Shown here one piece after another: positions 31,426-41,533 of a stretch of 64,000 nt of DNA (position 1 is its first letter; every line of letters begins with the position of its first letter). The position numbers were made by a program, and so were the translations under genes. The DNA is from Streptomyces tanashiensis. Its GTDB lineage: Bacteria; Actinomycetota; Actinomycetes; Streptomycetales; Streptomycetaceae. Location of the stretch: the NCBI RefSeq assembly GCF_014648895.1, contig NZ_BMRZ01000002.1, positions 310,001 through 374,000 of the forward strand, in the 5' to 3' direction. The notes below the pieces were generated by a model, which worked only from the letters and a program-made list of their open reading frames with translations, was not told where the DNA came from and ran no database searches.

Positions 31426-32703
31426 ATGCGACCAAGACTCTTCGGGATGACCGCCTCCGTGGCCGCATTCGGACTCCTGGGATCCGCCATGACCGCCTGT
31501 GGCTCGTCCGAGAGCGACGCGACGACACTGCGCCTGGTGGCCCCCGAGTACGGCACCGGCCCTGCGACCAGTTCCAAGGCGTACTGGGACAAGCTGACCG
31601 CCGCCTTCACCGCCGCGCATCCCGGCAAGAAGGTCGAGGTGACGCTCCGGCCGTGGGCCGATGTCGACCGCGAGGTCACCCGCATGGTCCAGGAGGACGA
31701 CGCCCCCGACGTGGCTCTGATGGGCGCCTACTCCGACTTCGCCGCGCAGGGCCGCCTCTACGCCGCCAGCGAGGTCATGTCGGTCCGGGCGGAGGCGAAC
31801 TTCCTGCGGCCGCTCGCGGACGCGGGCTCGGTCGACGGCACTCTCTACGGCCTGCCCTTCGTGGCCAGCAGCCGACTGCTCTTCTACAACGAGAGGCTGT
31901 TCGACGAGGCGGGAGCGAAGCCGCCGAAGACCTGGTCGGACCTGAAGGACGCGGCCGAGGCGCTGAAGAAGGAGGGCGTCCTCTACCCGTACGCCCTGCC
32001 GCTCGGCCCCGAGGAGGCGCACGCCGAGGCCCTGATCTGGGAACTGAGCAACGGCGGCGGGTACACCGACGACAGCGGCGGCTACAACATCGCGTCCGAA
32101 CAGAACGCCGAGACCTTCCTCTGGATCAAGAACAACCTGGTCACGCCGGCCCTCACCGGCCCGATCCCGCCCGCCGAACTCAACCGCCAGGACGCCTTCG
32201 CCGCCTTCCTGCGCGGCGATGTGGGCATGGTCAACGGCTATCCCTCCCTCCTTCACGAAGCGAGGGCGAAGGGCATGAAGGTCGGCACCGTCCGCATGCC
32301 GGTCTCGGACACTCTGGGCGACCAGAAGACCCCGCCGGCGGCGGGCGTCGCCGACTGGATGATGGCCTTCAAGCACGACGGCAACCGTGAACTCGTGAGC
32401 TCGTTCCTGAACTTCGTCTACGAGGACAAGAACCTCAGCGAGTTCGCGGGGCGCTATCACCTGTTGCCGTCGACGGTGTCCGCCACCGAGGCATCCCAGT
32501 ACGCGGCGGCGGACCCCAGCGCCGAGCAGTTCCTCACCGCGCTGCGCGGTGCCGAGCTCTACCCGGTCGACGAACCGTCCTGGCTCCAGGTCAGCGACAC
32601 CATCAAGCGGAACATCGGCAAGGCCGTTTCGCCCTCGGCCGATCCGAAGGCCGTGCTGGAGCAGATCGCCCAGCAGACCCGGGACATAGCTCAGCAGAGG
32701 TAG
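31426..32703 (+). CDS. ABC-type extracellular solute-binding lipoprotein (family 1), orphan
   Basis: 425 residues. The N terminus has a lipobox-like AMTAC (Cys25), so the protein is lipid-anchored to the outer face. The body fits solute-binding family 1 (sugar-type): AYWDKLTAAFTAAHPGKKVE, RMVQEDDAPDVALMGAYSDF, GTLYGLPFVASSRLLFYNER, LFDEAGAKPPKTWSDLKDAA, and GVADWMMAFKHDGNRELVSS. The ATG at 31426 was preferred over 31363 because it starts the signal peptide and is preceded by GAGGAAC. No permease or ATPase gene is nearby on either side, so it must use a transporter elsewhere. Confidence 0.88.
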   Translation: MRPRLFGMTASVAAFGLLGSAMTACGSSESDATTLRLVAPEYGTGPATSSKAYWDKLTAAFTAAHPGKKVEVTLRPWADVDREVTRMVQEDDAPDVALMGAYSDFAAQGRLYAASEVMSVRAEANFLRPLADAGSVDGTLYGLPFVASSRLLFYNERLFDEAGAKPPKTWSDLKDAAEALKKEGVLYPYALPLGPEEAHAEALIWELSNGGGYTDDSGGYNIASEQNAETFLWIKNNLVTPALTGPIPPAELNRQDAFAAFLRGDVGMVNGYPSLLHEARAKGMKVGTVRMPVSDTLGDQKTPPAAGVADWMMAFKHDGNRELVSSFLNFVYEDKNLSEFAGRYHLLPSTVSATEASQYAAADPSAEQFLTALRGAELYPVDEPSWLQVSDTIKRNIGKAVSPSADPKAVLEQIAQQTRDIAQQR

Positions 32704-32958
32704 CCGCCGCTCTCCGATCTCGCCGGGGCACGTTCCCGCCCCTCCCCCGCCGCCGGTCTGATGCGTCGCTCGCGAGCACCCACAAGGTGCGCGGGCCTCG
32801 GCCGTCCCCATCCCGCGACAGCGGTCGGAGCTCCCAGGCCCCCAGGCCGCGTGCGTATCGGTGGGATGACCGATGTGCGGAGCGTGGGGGTCTCGCCATA
32901 GTCCTCGGGAGATCGTTCGCGGGTGCCGTGGCGCACCCGCTCTTCGGAGGGAACTTCT

Positions 32959-34674
32959 GTGGACACGTATGCGGACCTGGTGTTTCTCGGCGGACGGGTG
33001 GTCACCGTCGACGCGGAGTTCTCCGTCGCCTCGGCCCTCGCGGTGACCGGTGGGATCATCACCGCCGTCGGTGGTCGCGAGGACGTCGCGCCGCTCGTCG
33101 GACCCGGCACCCGCGTCGTCGACCTGCGGGGCGCGACGCTGCTTCCGGGCATCAACGACTCCCATCTGCACGGATGTGCCTTCGGCATGGCGACACCGCC
33201 TCTCTCGCTGGAAGTCGGCCATCCCGCCGTGTCCTCCCTCGCGGACGTGGCCCAGGCGGTACGGGACGCCGTCGGGCGGGTTCCGGGCGGGCAGTGGATC
33301 ACCGGGCACGGCTGGGACACCGGCTACCTCGACGAGTGCGTCTCCGATCCGGCGCGGCAACCCTCACGGCACGACCTCGACGCCGTCAGCCCGGACCACC
33401 CCGTCGTCCTGTACTCCTTCTCCGGGCACGCCACCTGGGTCAACTCCAAGGCGCTGGAGCTCATCGGCATCGACCGGGACACCGTCGCGCCCCCCGGCGG
33501 AGCCATCGTCGTGGACGGGGCCGGGGAGCCGACCGGGCTGCTCCACGAGGGAGCCCAGGCCCTCGTGCAGAACGCGCTGCCGCCGCTCAGCCGCCAGGAG
33601 CGGACCGATGCGATCCGGTCGACGCTCGCCACGCTCGCCCGGCTCGGCGTGACCAGCTACACCGAGCCCGGGCTCGGCCCCGGCGGCGACGGCATCATGC
33701 GGGGAGCGCTCGGCGCGGAGACCCTGGACGTCTACCGCCGTCTGCTGGCCGACGGCGAACTGACCGCCCGCGTCGGTGTCCTGCTCCTCCCCACCGGCAT
33801 GGCCGGCACCGCGGAGGAGTTCGCCCGCAACCTCCCCGCCCGCGGTGCGTCCGAGGCCGAGTCCGGCGACATCGATCCGCGCCGCCTCGCGATCCACGGG
33901 GTCAAGATCTTCGCCGACGGCATCGTCCCCAACAAGACGTCCTGGATGCACGATCCGTACATCGGCGGCGGCTGCGGCTCCCTGTGCGTCGGCGGCGAGA
34001 CCGACGCCGAGCGGGTCGCCGAGATCGGAGCCATCGTCCGGCACGCCCACGCGACCGGGCACCAGATGGGCGTGCACGTCACCGGCGACCGGGCCTGCGA
34101 CACGGTCGCGGACGCCTTCGCCGCGGCCATGGCCGAGCACCCGCGACCCGACGCCCGCCACTACGTCATCCACGGGGACTTCCTCACGGCGCACAGCATG
34201 AAGGTGCTGGCCGCGCACGGCTTCGGCGTCAACATGAACCCCACCATCAAGTGGACCGTCGCCGACATGGAGGAGGAGTTCGTCGGCACGGAGCGGGCGG
34301 CGTACGCATGGCCGTACCGCGATGCCATCGACGCCGGTGTACGGGTCGCGAGCGGGTCCGACGCCCCCGTCACCCACCCGGACTGGCGCCAGGGCATCGC
34401 CACCATGGTGCTCCGCGAGTCGAAGGCCGCCGGCCGGGTCAGCGGCCCCGAGCAGCGCATCGGCCTGGCCGAGGCGATCCGTACGTACACGATCGACGCG
34501 GCCTGGCAGGACTTCGCCGAGGACTGGAAGGGTTCCCTGGAGAAGGGCAAGGTCGCCGACCTCTGCGTGCTCGACGGGGACCTGCTCACCGCCGACCCCC
34601 GCGACATCCCGGAGATGCCCGTCGTCCTCACCGTGGTGGACGGACGGGTCGTGCACGACACGCTCGGAAATTGA
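32959..34674 (+). CDS. Amidohydrolase (YtcJ-like, amidohydrolase_3)
   Basis: 571 residues. The start is a GTG at 32959 with GGAGGG eight bases upstream; the open frame begins earlier at 32923. Motifs: DLVFLGGRVVTVDAEFSVAS, the metal-binding DSHLHGCAFG (HxH), GHGWDTGYLDE, VLYSFSGHATWVNSKALELI, GVHVTGDRAC, and the C-terminal RVASGSDAPVTHPDW with the metal Asp. The family hydrolyses cyclic amides or imidazole-like ring compounds; the substrate is unknown. A LuxR-family gene follows 31 bases later. Confidence 0.88.
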   Translation: MDTYADLVFLGGRVVTVDAEFSVASALAVTGGIITAVGGREDVAPLVGPGTRVVDLRGATLLPGINDSHLHGCAFGMATPPLSLEVGHPAVSSLADVAQAVRDAVGRVPGGQWITGHGWDTGYLDECVSDPARQPSRHDLDAVSPDHPVVLYSFSGHATWVNSKALELIGIDRDTVAPPGGAIVVDGAGEPTGLLHEGAQALVQNALPPLSRQERTDAIRSTLATLARLGVTSYTEPGLGPGGDGIMRGALGAETLDVYRRLLADGELTARVGVLLLPTGMAGTAEEFARNLPARGASEAESGDIDPRRLAIHGVKIFADGIVPNKTSWMHDPYIGGGCGSLCVGGETDAERVAEIGAIVRHAHATGHQMGVHVTGDRACDTVADAFAAAMAEHPRPDARHYVIHGDFLTAHSMKVLAAHGFGVNMNPTIKWTVADMEEEFVGTERAAYAWPYRDAIDAGVRVASGSDAPVTHPDWRQGIATMVLRESKAAGRVSGPEQRIGLAEAIRTYTIDAAWQDFAEDWKGSLEKGKVADLCVLDGDLLTADPRDIPEMPVVLTVVDGRVVHDTLGN

Positions 34675-34705
34675 CGCCATACCGGCACATGATCATCCTT
34701 GGGGG

Positions 34706-35479
34706 ATGGGAGCGGAACGGAGCACGGCGGACATCCTGGACGCGGCTGTCCACGTCCGGGAGGCCGCCAGGAGCGCCACGATGGGCACGGCCGGTGTCGA
34801 CACGGTCCTGGCGGCGCTTTCGCAGGTGATGGAGTACGACCACGCCTCCCTGGCCCGCTGGGACCCTCGGCGCCGGTGTCACACCACCCTGGCCGGGAGC
34901 TACCCGGACGACGCCACGGCCTACATCGAGACCCGCCTCCACCAGGATCCCGTGTTCTCGGTGCTCCGCAGCCCGGCCCGAGGGGGTCTCTGGCTCAGGG
35001 ACGTTCCCCGGCAGCTCCTGGCCGCGTCGCCGGGCTTCCAGGAGGTGCTCAGCCCCCTCGGGATCGAGGACGGCGTGGCCCAGTGCCTGTTCTCCGCCGA
35101 CGGCCGGTACGTCGGCATGCTGAACGTCAGCACCCGCCGGCCGCGGAGCGCACCCGATCCGGCGCGCGCCGTGGTCACCCTCCTCACCGAAGCCCTCGCC
35201 GCGACCCTCGACCCCGGTGTGCGCCCGCCGGGTGAGGGGGCCGCCACGGACGCCCGGCCTCCTCACCCGGGCAGGCCGGGCGGACTCTCTCCGCGGGAGC
35301 TCCAGGTGCTGGCGGAGCTGACCGCCGGCCGTACCAACCGGGAGATCGCCGAGCGGCTGTACATCACACCGCGGACGGTCGGGACCCACATCGAGCACAT
35401 CCTCGCCAAGCTCGACCTCCCCAACCGCGCAGCCGCCGCCGCTCGGGCCGCCGCTTGGGGCATCGGACCCGCCCGCTGA
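34706..35479 (+). CDS. LuxR-family regulator with GAF-like sensor
   Basis: 257 residues, ATG preceded by a GGGGG run. The N-terminal 170 residues are GAF-like (VLAALSQVMEYDHASLARWD, QCLFSADGRYVGMLNVSTRR). The C-terminal part has the LuxR helix-turn-helix: LSPRELQVLAELTAGRTNRE and IAERLYITPRTVGTHIEHIL. It lies 31 bases after the amidohydrolase on the same strand, so it may be cotranscribed and regulate that pathway or itself. No phosphoacceptor domain is present, so it is not a two-component response regulator. Confidence 0.88.
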   Translation: MGAERSTADILDAAVHVREAARSATMGTAGVDTVLAALSQVMEYDHASLARWDPRRRCHTTLAGSYPDDATAYIETRLHQDPVFSVLRSPARGGLWLRDVPRQLLAASPGFQEVLSPLGIEDGVAQCLFSADGRYVGMLNVSTRRPRSAPDPARAVVTLLTEALAATLDPGVRPPGEGAATDARPPHPGRPGGLSPRELQVLAELTAGRTNREIAERLYITPRTVGTHIEHILAKLDLPNRAAAAARAAAWGIGPAR

Positions 35480-35513
35480 GCCCGGCAGCGCCCATCCGTG
35501 CCGACGTGGTCTT

Positions 35514-36398
35514 CTACGACCCTCCCTGCTCCAGGCGTTCCACCGTACGAGCGGCTCGTTGCGCAGCCCGGCGCGCCTGCTGAAGGTCACGTTCCGCGGT
35601 CGTCACCGCCTTGCCCGCGGTCGACGCGGCTCTCTGCGAGTCGAGCCGTGTCTGCCGGGCCTCCCGCAGTCCGGTCTCCAGGCGGCCGACTTCCGCGGCT
35701 GCTTCCTCCGCCTCCGCCGTCGCGGCCTGCCGCTGCCGCTGTGCCTCTTCGAGCTCCTGCTCGCGCCGGGCGACCTCGGCGTCGGCGTCCTCGGCCGCCG
35801 CGCGTGCACGCTCAACGCTCCGGCGATGCGTCGCTTCGCGGTCCGGTTCATTCGTGGGCTTGGGCTTCGGCTCCGGCCGTTGCCCGGTGGGAACCTGGGA
35901 CAGTGCTGTCTCCTCCGGGGCGATCGCGGTGAAGCCGACAGCGGCCTCCGGCACCTTCGTGAGCCGCCCCCGCGACCACAGCTCGGCGACGTCCTGGTGG
36001 GCGAGCACACCGTGCAGGGTCTGCTCGACCTCGTGCACCACCGTCTCGCTCACCGGCTGCCCCGCCTCCCGGGCCAGCTCGGCGGCCGTACGGGCGAGTG
36101 CGGTGACGAGCCGGTGCTGCTCCCGGCTCGCCGCCCGCAACCGCTCGGCGTCGAGCGTCCGGTGCGCCTCGCGCAGCCTCTCCCCCAGCGTGAGGAAGCG
36201 CTGTGCCTCCTGCCGTCGTTCCCTGGCGAGCCGGTTCGCCGCCCACGCGGCGAGCGCCGGCTTCCGCAGCGCGGCGATCTCCTTCGCCGCCACCCCGTCC
36301 TTCGCCCTGCGTGCCTCGGCGACATACGCGTCGCGTGCCGCGACGAACTCGCCCGGCTTCAGCCCGTACAACTCCTCGGTGATCTGCTCGACATCCAC
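35514..36398 (-). CDS. Long coiled-coil protein
   Basis: 294 residues. Residues 1-150 begin VDVEQITEELYGLKPGEFVA and include ALRKPALAAWAANRLARERR. From about 180 to the end is a continuous coiled coil of heptads rich in Ala, Arg, Glu and Gln (RRSVERARAAAEDADAEVAR and on). No transmembrane or signal segment. The GTG at 36398 begins the conserved-looking VDVEQ; the frame extends to 36563. The convergent gene end is only 35 bases from the LuxR stop. A scaffolding or DNA/cell-envelope structural role is possible but unproven. Confidence 0.75.
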   Translation of the reverse strand: MDVEQITEELYGLKPGEFVAARDAYVAEARRAKDGVAAKEIAALRKPALAAWAANRLARERRQEAQRFLTLGERLREAHRTLDAERLRAASREQHRLVTALARTAAELAREAGQPVSETVVHEVEQTLHGVLAHQDVAELWSRGRLTKVPEAAVGFTAIAPEETALSQVPTGQRPEPKPKPTNEPDREATHRRSVERARAAAEDADAEVARREQELEEAQRQRQAATAEAEEAAAEVGRLETGLREARQTRLDSQRAASTAGKAVTTAERDLQQARRAAQRAARTVERLEQGGS

Positions 36399-36632
36399 AC
36401 CGCCTACTCTCGCCGCTCGCACGGCCCGAGGCCCTCGTGCCCGTGACGGCTCAGCCGGATGCCCGGATCCGGTCACCCGAGCGGGCCCGGACCGTTGCTT
36501 CCACGAGCGTCGTGGAGAAGCCGCCGCGGGCGACCGAACCGTTGACACCGGCGCATTCACCACTCACCGCCCCACGTCACTCCGTACGACCATGGCAGCG
36601 CACACCGGATTCGGCAGATGAGGGGCGGCTTC

Positions 36633-37883
36633 ATGCGCAGGATCGCGATCGTCGGGGCGGGACAGTCGGGCCTGCAGCTGGCCCTGGGGCTCCAGGCCGG
36701 CGGGTACGAGGTCACGCTGGTGTCCGCCCGTACCCCCGACCGGATCAGAAGCGGGCACGTCACGTCGACCCAGGCGATGTTCGGACCCGCGTTGCGTCTG
36801 GAGCGCGAGGCCCGGCTCAACGCCTGGGAGGACCGGGCGCCACGGGTGACGGGCATGGTGTTCACGCTCGCCACCCCGCCGGCCGGAACCCCGGCCCTCG
36901 CGTTCGGCGCACGGCTGGAGGGCGGACAGCAGTCGGTCGACCAGCGGGTGAAGACGGCCGACTGGCTGGAGCTGTACGAGGACAGGGGTGGGCACGTCGA
37001 GTACCGCGACGCGGGCCCGGAGGAGATCGCGCGCCTGGCAGAGGGCCACGACCTCACCGTGGTCGCCGCCGGCCGCGGTCCCGTGACGGACCTCTTCCCC
37101 CGCGACGCCGTCCGCTCCCCTTTCGAACGTCCCCAGCGGACGCTCGCGTGCGTCTACCTCCACGGCGTGGCGGCCCCGGAGGACATCCCGCACGAGGTCG
37201 TCCGCATCCACGCCGTCGCCGGGGGCGGGGAACTGTTCCTGCAGCCGGCGCTCACCCTGAGCGGCCCGTGCACGATCCTGCTCTGGGAGTCCCACCCGGG
37301 CGGACCGCTCGACGTCTTCGCGGACCGCCCCGGGCCGACCGCGATGCTGGAAAGGTCTCTCGGCCTCCTCCGCCGCCATGTGCCCTGGGAGTACGAGCGC
37401 TGCCGGGAGGCGGAGCCCACCGACTCGGGCAGCACCCTCTACGGGTCCGTCACACCCGTCGTACGGCACCCGATCGCGGCCGTCGGCGACGGCCGGCCAC
37501 TGAAGGTCCTGGGTATGGCCGACGTCCTCGTCACCAACGATCCCGTGACGGGGCAGGGCTCCAACAACGCGGCCCAGTGCGCCGCCCGCTACCTGCGGGC
37601 CATCACCGAACGCGGCGAGGCCCCCTTCGACGAGGCCTGGATGCGCTCCGCTCACGCGTCCTTCTGGGATCACGCCCGCCACACCGTCGACTTCACCAAC
37701 ACGATGCTCGCCCAGCCCCTGCCCGACCACATCCAGCAGGTCATGACCGCCGCCGCGTCACGACCTGAGGTCGCCCACCGGTTCGCGAACGGCTACGCGA
37801 ACCCGGCCGACCTGTGCGACTGGCTGCTCGACCCGGCCGCCACCGACGTCTACCTGGCCTCCACCGCCGAGAGGACGTCCTGA
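36633..37883 (+). CDS. StyA-type FAD-binding monooxygenase
   Basis: 416 residues. It opens with the FAD Rossmann motif RRIAIVGAGQSGLQLALGLQ, then YEVTLVSARTPDRIRSGHVT and STQAMFGPALRLEREARLNA, which match the styrene monooxygenase (StyA)/indole monooxygenase-like family. The end part (GSNNAAQCAARYL, TNDPVTGQG) is the second FAD contact typical of that family. It uses FADH2 from a separate flavin reductase to epoxidise an aromatic or alkene substrate. No reductase (StyB) gene is adjacent. Start at 36633 behind GAGGGGCGGC. Confidence 0.87.
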   Translation: MRRIAIVGAGQSGLQLALGLQAGGYEVTLVSARTPDRIRSGHVTSTQAMFGPALRLEREARLNAWEDRAPRVTGMVFTLATPPAGTPALAFGARLEGGQQSVDQRVKTADWLELYEDRGGHVEYRDAGPEEIARLAEGHDLTVVAAGRGPVTDLFPRDAVRSPFERPQRTLACVYLHGVAAPEDIPHEVVRIHAVAGGGELFLQPALTLSGPCTILLWESHPGGPLDVFADRPGPTAMLERSLGLLRRHVPWEYERCREAEPTDSGSTLYGSVTPVVRHPIAAVGDGRPLKVLGMADVLVTNDPVTGQGSNNAAQCAARYLRAITERGEAPFDEAWMRSAHASFWDHARHTVDFTNTMLAQPLPDHIQQVMTAAASRPEVAHRFANGYANPADLCDWLLDPAATDVYLASTAERTS

Positions 37884-37912
37884 TCCGGCTCCACCGCGCC
37901 CGGCGCAGGCCC

Positions 37913-38419
37913 TCAGCCGGAACAGCGGCGGATCGGCGGACCGAGGACGCTCTCGACCTCGGCCGACACGGCGTCGAGGAGTTCCTCGCCGAACAGACAG
38001 AGGGAATCCTCCCAGGGATGCCCGAAGCTGCCCGTGCGGAAGTCTTCCGAGAGGTAGATGTAGTAGTCGCCGTCGGGGACCGGGCTCAGCGGCCACGCCG
38101 GCTGCCCGGCACCGCCGACGTCCTGCGGGACGAAGCGGTACGACGTGTGCTGCCAGTCGAGCGCGTAGAGCGGGCCCCGCGGGCCCACGCAGGAGGCGAG
38201 CCCCCGCCTGACCACGTCGACCAGGAGGTCCAGCCGTTCGTAGTCCGGGTCGTCGGAAAGGGCCGCCAGGCTCCAGGTCACCGACGGGGCAGGCTCCCTG
38301 ATGGCCGGCCACGTGAGCGGGCTCGTACTCGGCCGGAAGCCGAACTGCTCGTAGAAGCGGTCCCAGACGTGTCGGTACTCGGCCTCCGGCAACTCGACCA
38401 CGGGGGTGTCGCCGCTCAC
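37913..38419 (-). CDS. DUF2716 family protein
   Basis: 168 residues. The start is a GTG overlapping the stop of the upstream gene (GTGA), so the two are translationally coupled. The body has the DUF2716 pattern: FYEQFGFRPSTSP, LYALDWQHTSYRF, and PVPDGDYYIYLSEDFRTGSF GHPWEDSLCLFG. These soluble proteins have no known reaction and are often found near immunity or toxin modules; here it pairs with a DUF2785 gene. Confidence 0.8.
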   Translation of the reverse strand: MSGDTPVVELPEAEYRHVWDRFYEQFGFRPSTSPLTWPAIREPAPSVTWSLAALSDDPDYERLDLLVDVVRRGLASCVGPRGPLYALDWQHTSYRFVPQDVGGAGQPAWPLSPVPDGDYYIYLSEDFRTGSFGHPWEDSLCLFGEELLDAVSAEVESVLGPPIRRCSG

Positions 38420-39207
38420 CGTCGGACGATCCTGTCGAGGACCGTGGCGATGCCGGACTTGACCGCGTGGCCGTGGTGGAGGGGTTCCGCGGGCAGCTCG
38501 CTGGTGGGACGCACGCCCCGGTCGGCGAGGATGTAGAGCAGGCGCAGGGTGCGCAGGCAGTTGCTGAGGTGTGCGGGCACGGGAGTGCTGATGCGGTCGG
38601 CCCCGAAGCGGTCGGCGATCGGATCCAGCCAGCCGACGGCGTCGGCTTCGCTCAGGTCGGTGCGGGTGAGGACCCGGGCGATCGCCCGGGCCAACCGGTC
38701 GTCCTCCAACTGGTCGTAGACGTGGTCGGTGGGCGCTGTCAGCCGCGCGGCGGCGAGATCCAGCATCCGCACCGGCTCCGCCTCGGGATGGAGGCCGAAG
38801 CCGGCGAGCAGGTCCGCGCCGTGTGCCACCGCGTGGAGCCAGCCGAGGGTCTCGTCGTGGCCGCGCAGATCCTGTTCGGCCGGGTACCAGCGCGCGAAGG
38901 CGTCCACCCATTCGGCTTTGAAGTCGCCCGCCCCCACCAGCATGTCGAGGACGAGGGGCGCGAAGGTGCGGGCCTCGATGCGCGGGTCGGTGAACCGGGC
39001 GGCCATCTCGTCGCCCAGCTCCAGCCGGCGGGGCTTCTCGATCACCCCTCGGGCGATCCAGGTGGCGAGGACGGTGTAGGGCGCGCCGTCCCGGACCAGC
39101 GGATCCGGATCCGCCAGGGCACGGGACAGTTCGCGAACGAGGTCGTCCAGGGGCCGGTCGGCGGGCACGGCGCAGCCGGCGGCCTCGACGCTCTTCCAAT
39201 CGATCAT
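38416..39207 (-). CDS. DUF2785 family protein
   Basis: 263 residues, all-helical, starting MIDWKSVEAAGCAVPADRPL. The DUF2785 features are RDGAPYTVLATWIARGVIEK, GWLHAVAHGADLLAGFGLHP and RTDLSEADAVGWLDPI. It lacks a signal peptide. The next gene (DUF2716) overlaps its stop by four bases. Function unknown; the family is cytoplasmic and widely distributed. Confidence 0.82.
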   Translation of the reverse strand: MIDWKSVEAAGCAVPADRPLDDLVRELSRALADPDPLVRDGAPYTVLATWIARGVIEKPRRLELGDEMAARFTDPRIEARTFAPLVLDMLVGAGDFKAEWVDAFARWYPAEQDLRGHDETLGWLHAVAHGADLLAGFGLHPEAEPVRMLDLAAARLTAPTDHVYDQLEDDRLARAIARVLTRTDLSEADAVGWLDPIADRFGADRISTPVPAHLSNCLRTLRLLYILADRGVRPTSELPAEPLHHGHAVKSGIATVLDRIVRR

Positions 39208-39334
39208 GAAAGGCAGAATAGATCTTGCTATTGGTACGCGCTTGCGAATTATGCCCAGCTCTGCGCCTCGAATCGCCGACTGCCGCTACCGAAGCGCGTC
39301 ACCGAGGACGGACCAACGACCGGCGACGCAGCGA

Positions 39335-41228
<1,894 letters not shown>

Positions 41229-41362
41229 GCGGCGGGCGCAGGAAGACGAGTTCGCGCTGCGGCGTGGATGCCGCGGGAGGGGGATCGGCTTCCTGAGCTC
41301 CGCCACCGGCCCGTGCCCGTGGTCCGTTCCCGTCCGTTCCAGTCTGTCGGCCGAGGGATGGG

Positions 41363-41437
41363 CGGAGCCGGCCGGAGTCGAACCGGCGTCCTCGCGATGT
41401 TGGAGACCGCGCGCGTCGACCTCTGCGCTACGGCCCC
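41363..41437 (-). tRNA. Divergent tRNA-Trp(CCA)
   Basis: The minus-strand sequence folds as a cloverleaf: acceptor GGGGCCG / CGGCTCC, D-stem GCGC / GCGC, anticodon stem GCGGT / ATCGC with loop CTCCAAC, T-arm GCCGG-TTCGACT-CCGGC, and discriminator G. Anticodon CCA makes it Trp. It differs strongly from the canonical tRNA-Trp at 63871-63944, and lacks the base between D- and anticodon stems (position 26). CCA is not encoded. Whether it is charged and used is unknown. Confidence 0.7.
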
Positions 41438-41533
41438 GCCCGGCCGATCGTACGACGGCATTCCTTCGGAACGGGCCGATCAAGGTCCCGGAGCCTGTCC
41501 CGACGAGTGCTCGCTGGGGACCTCCCGACGGGG

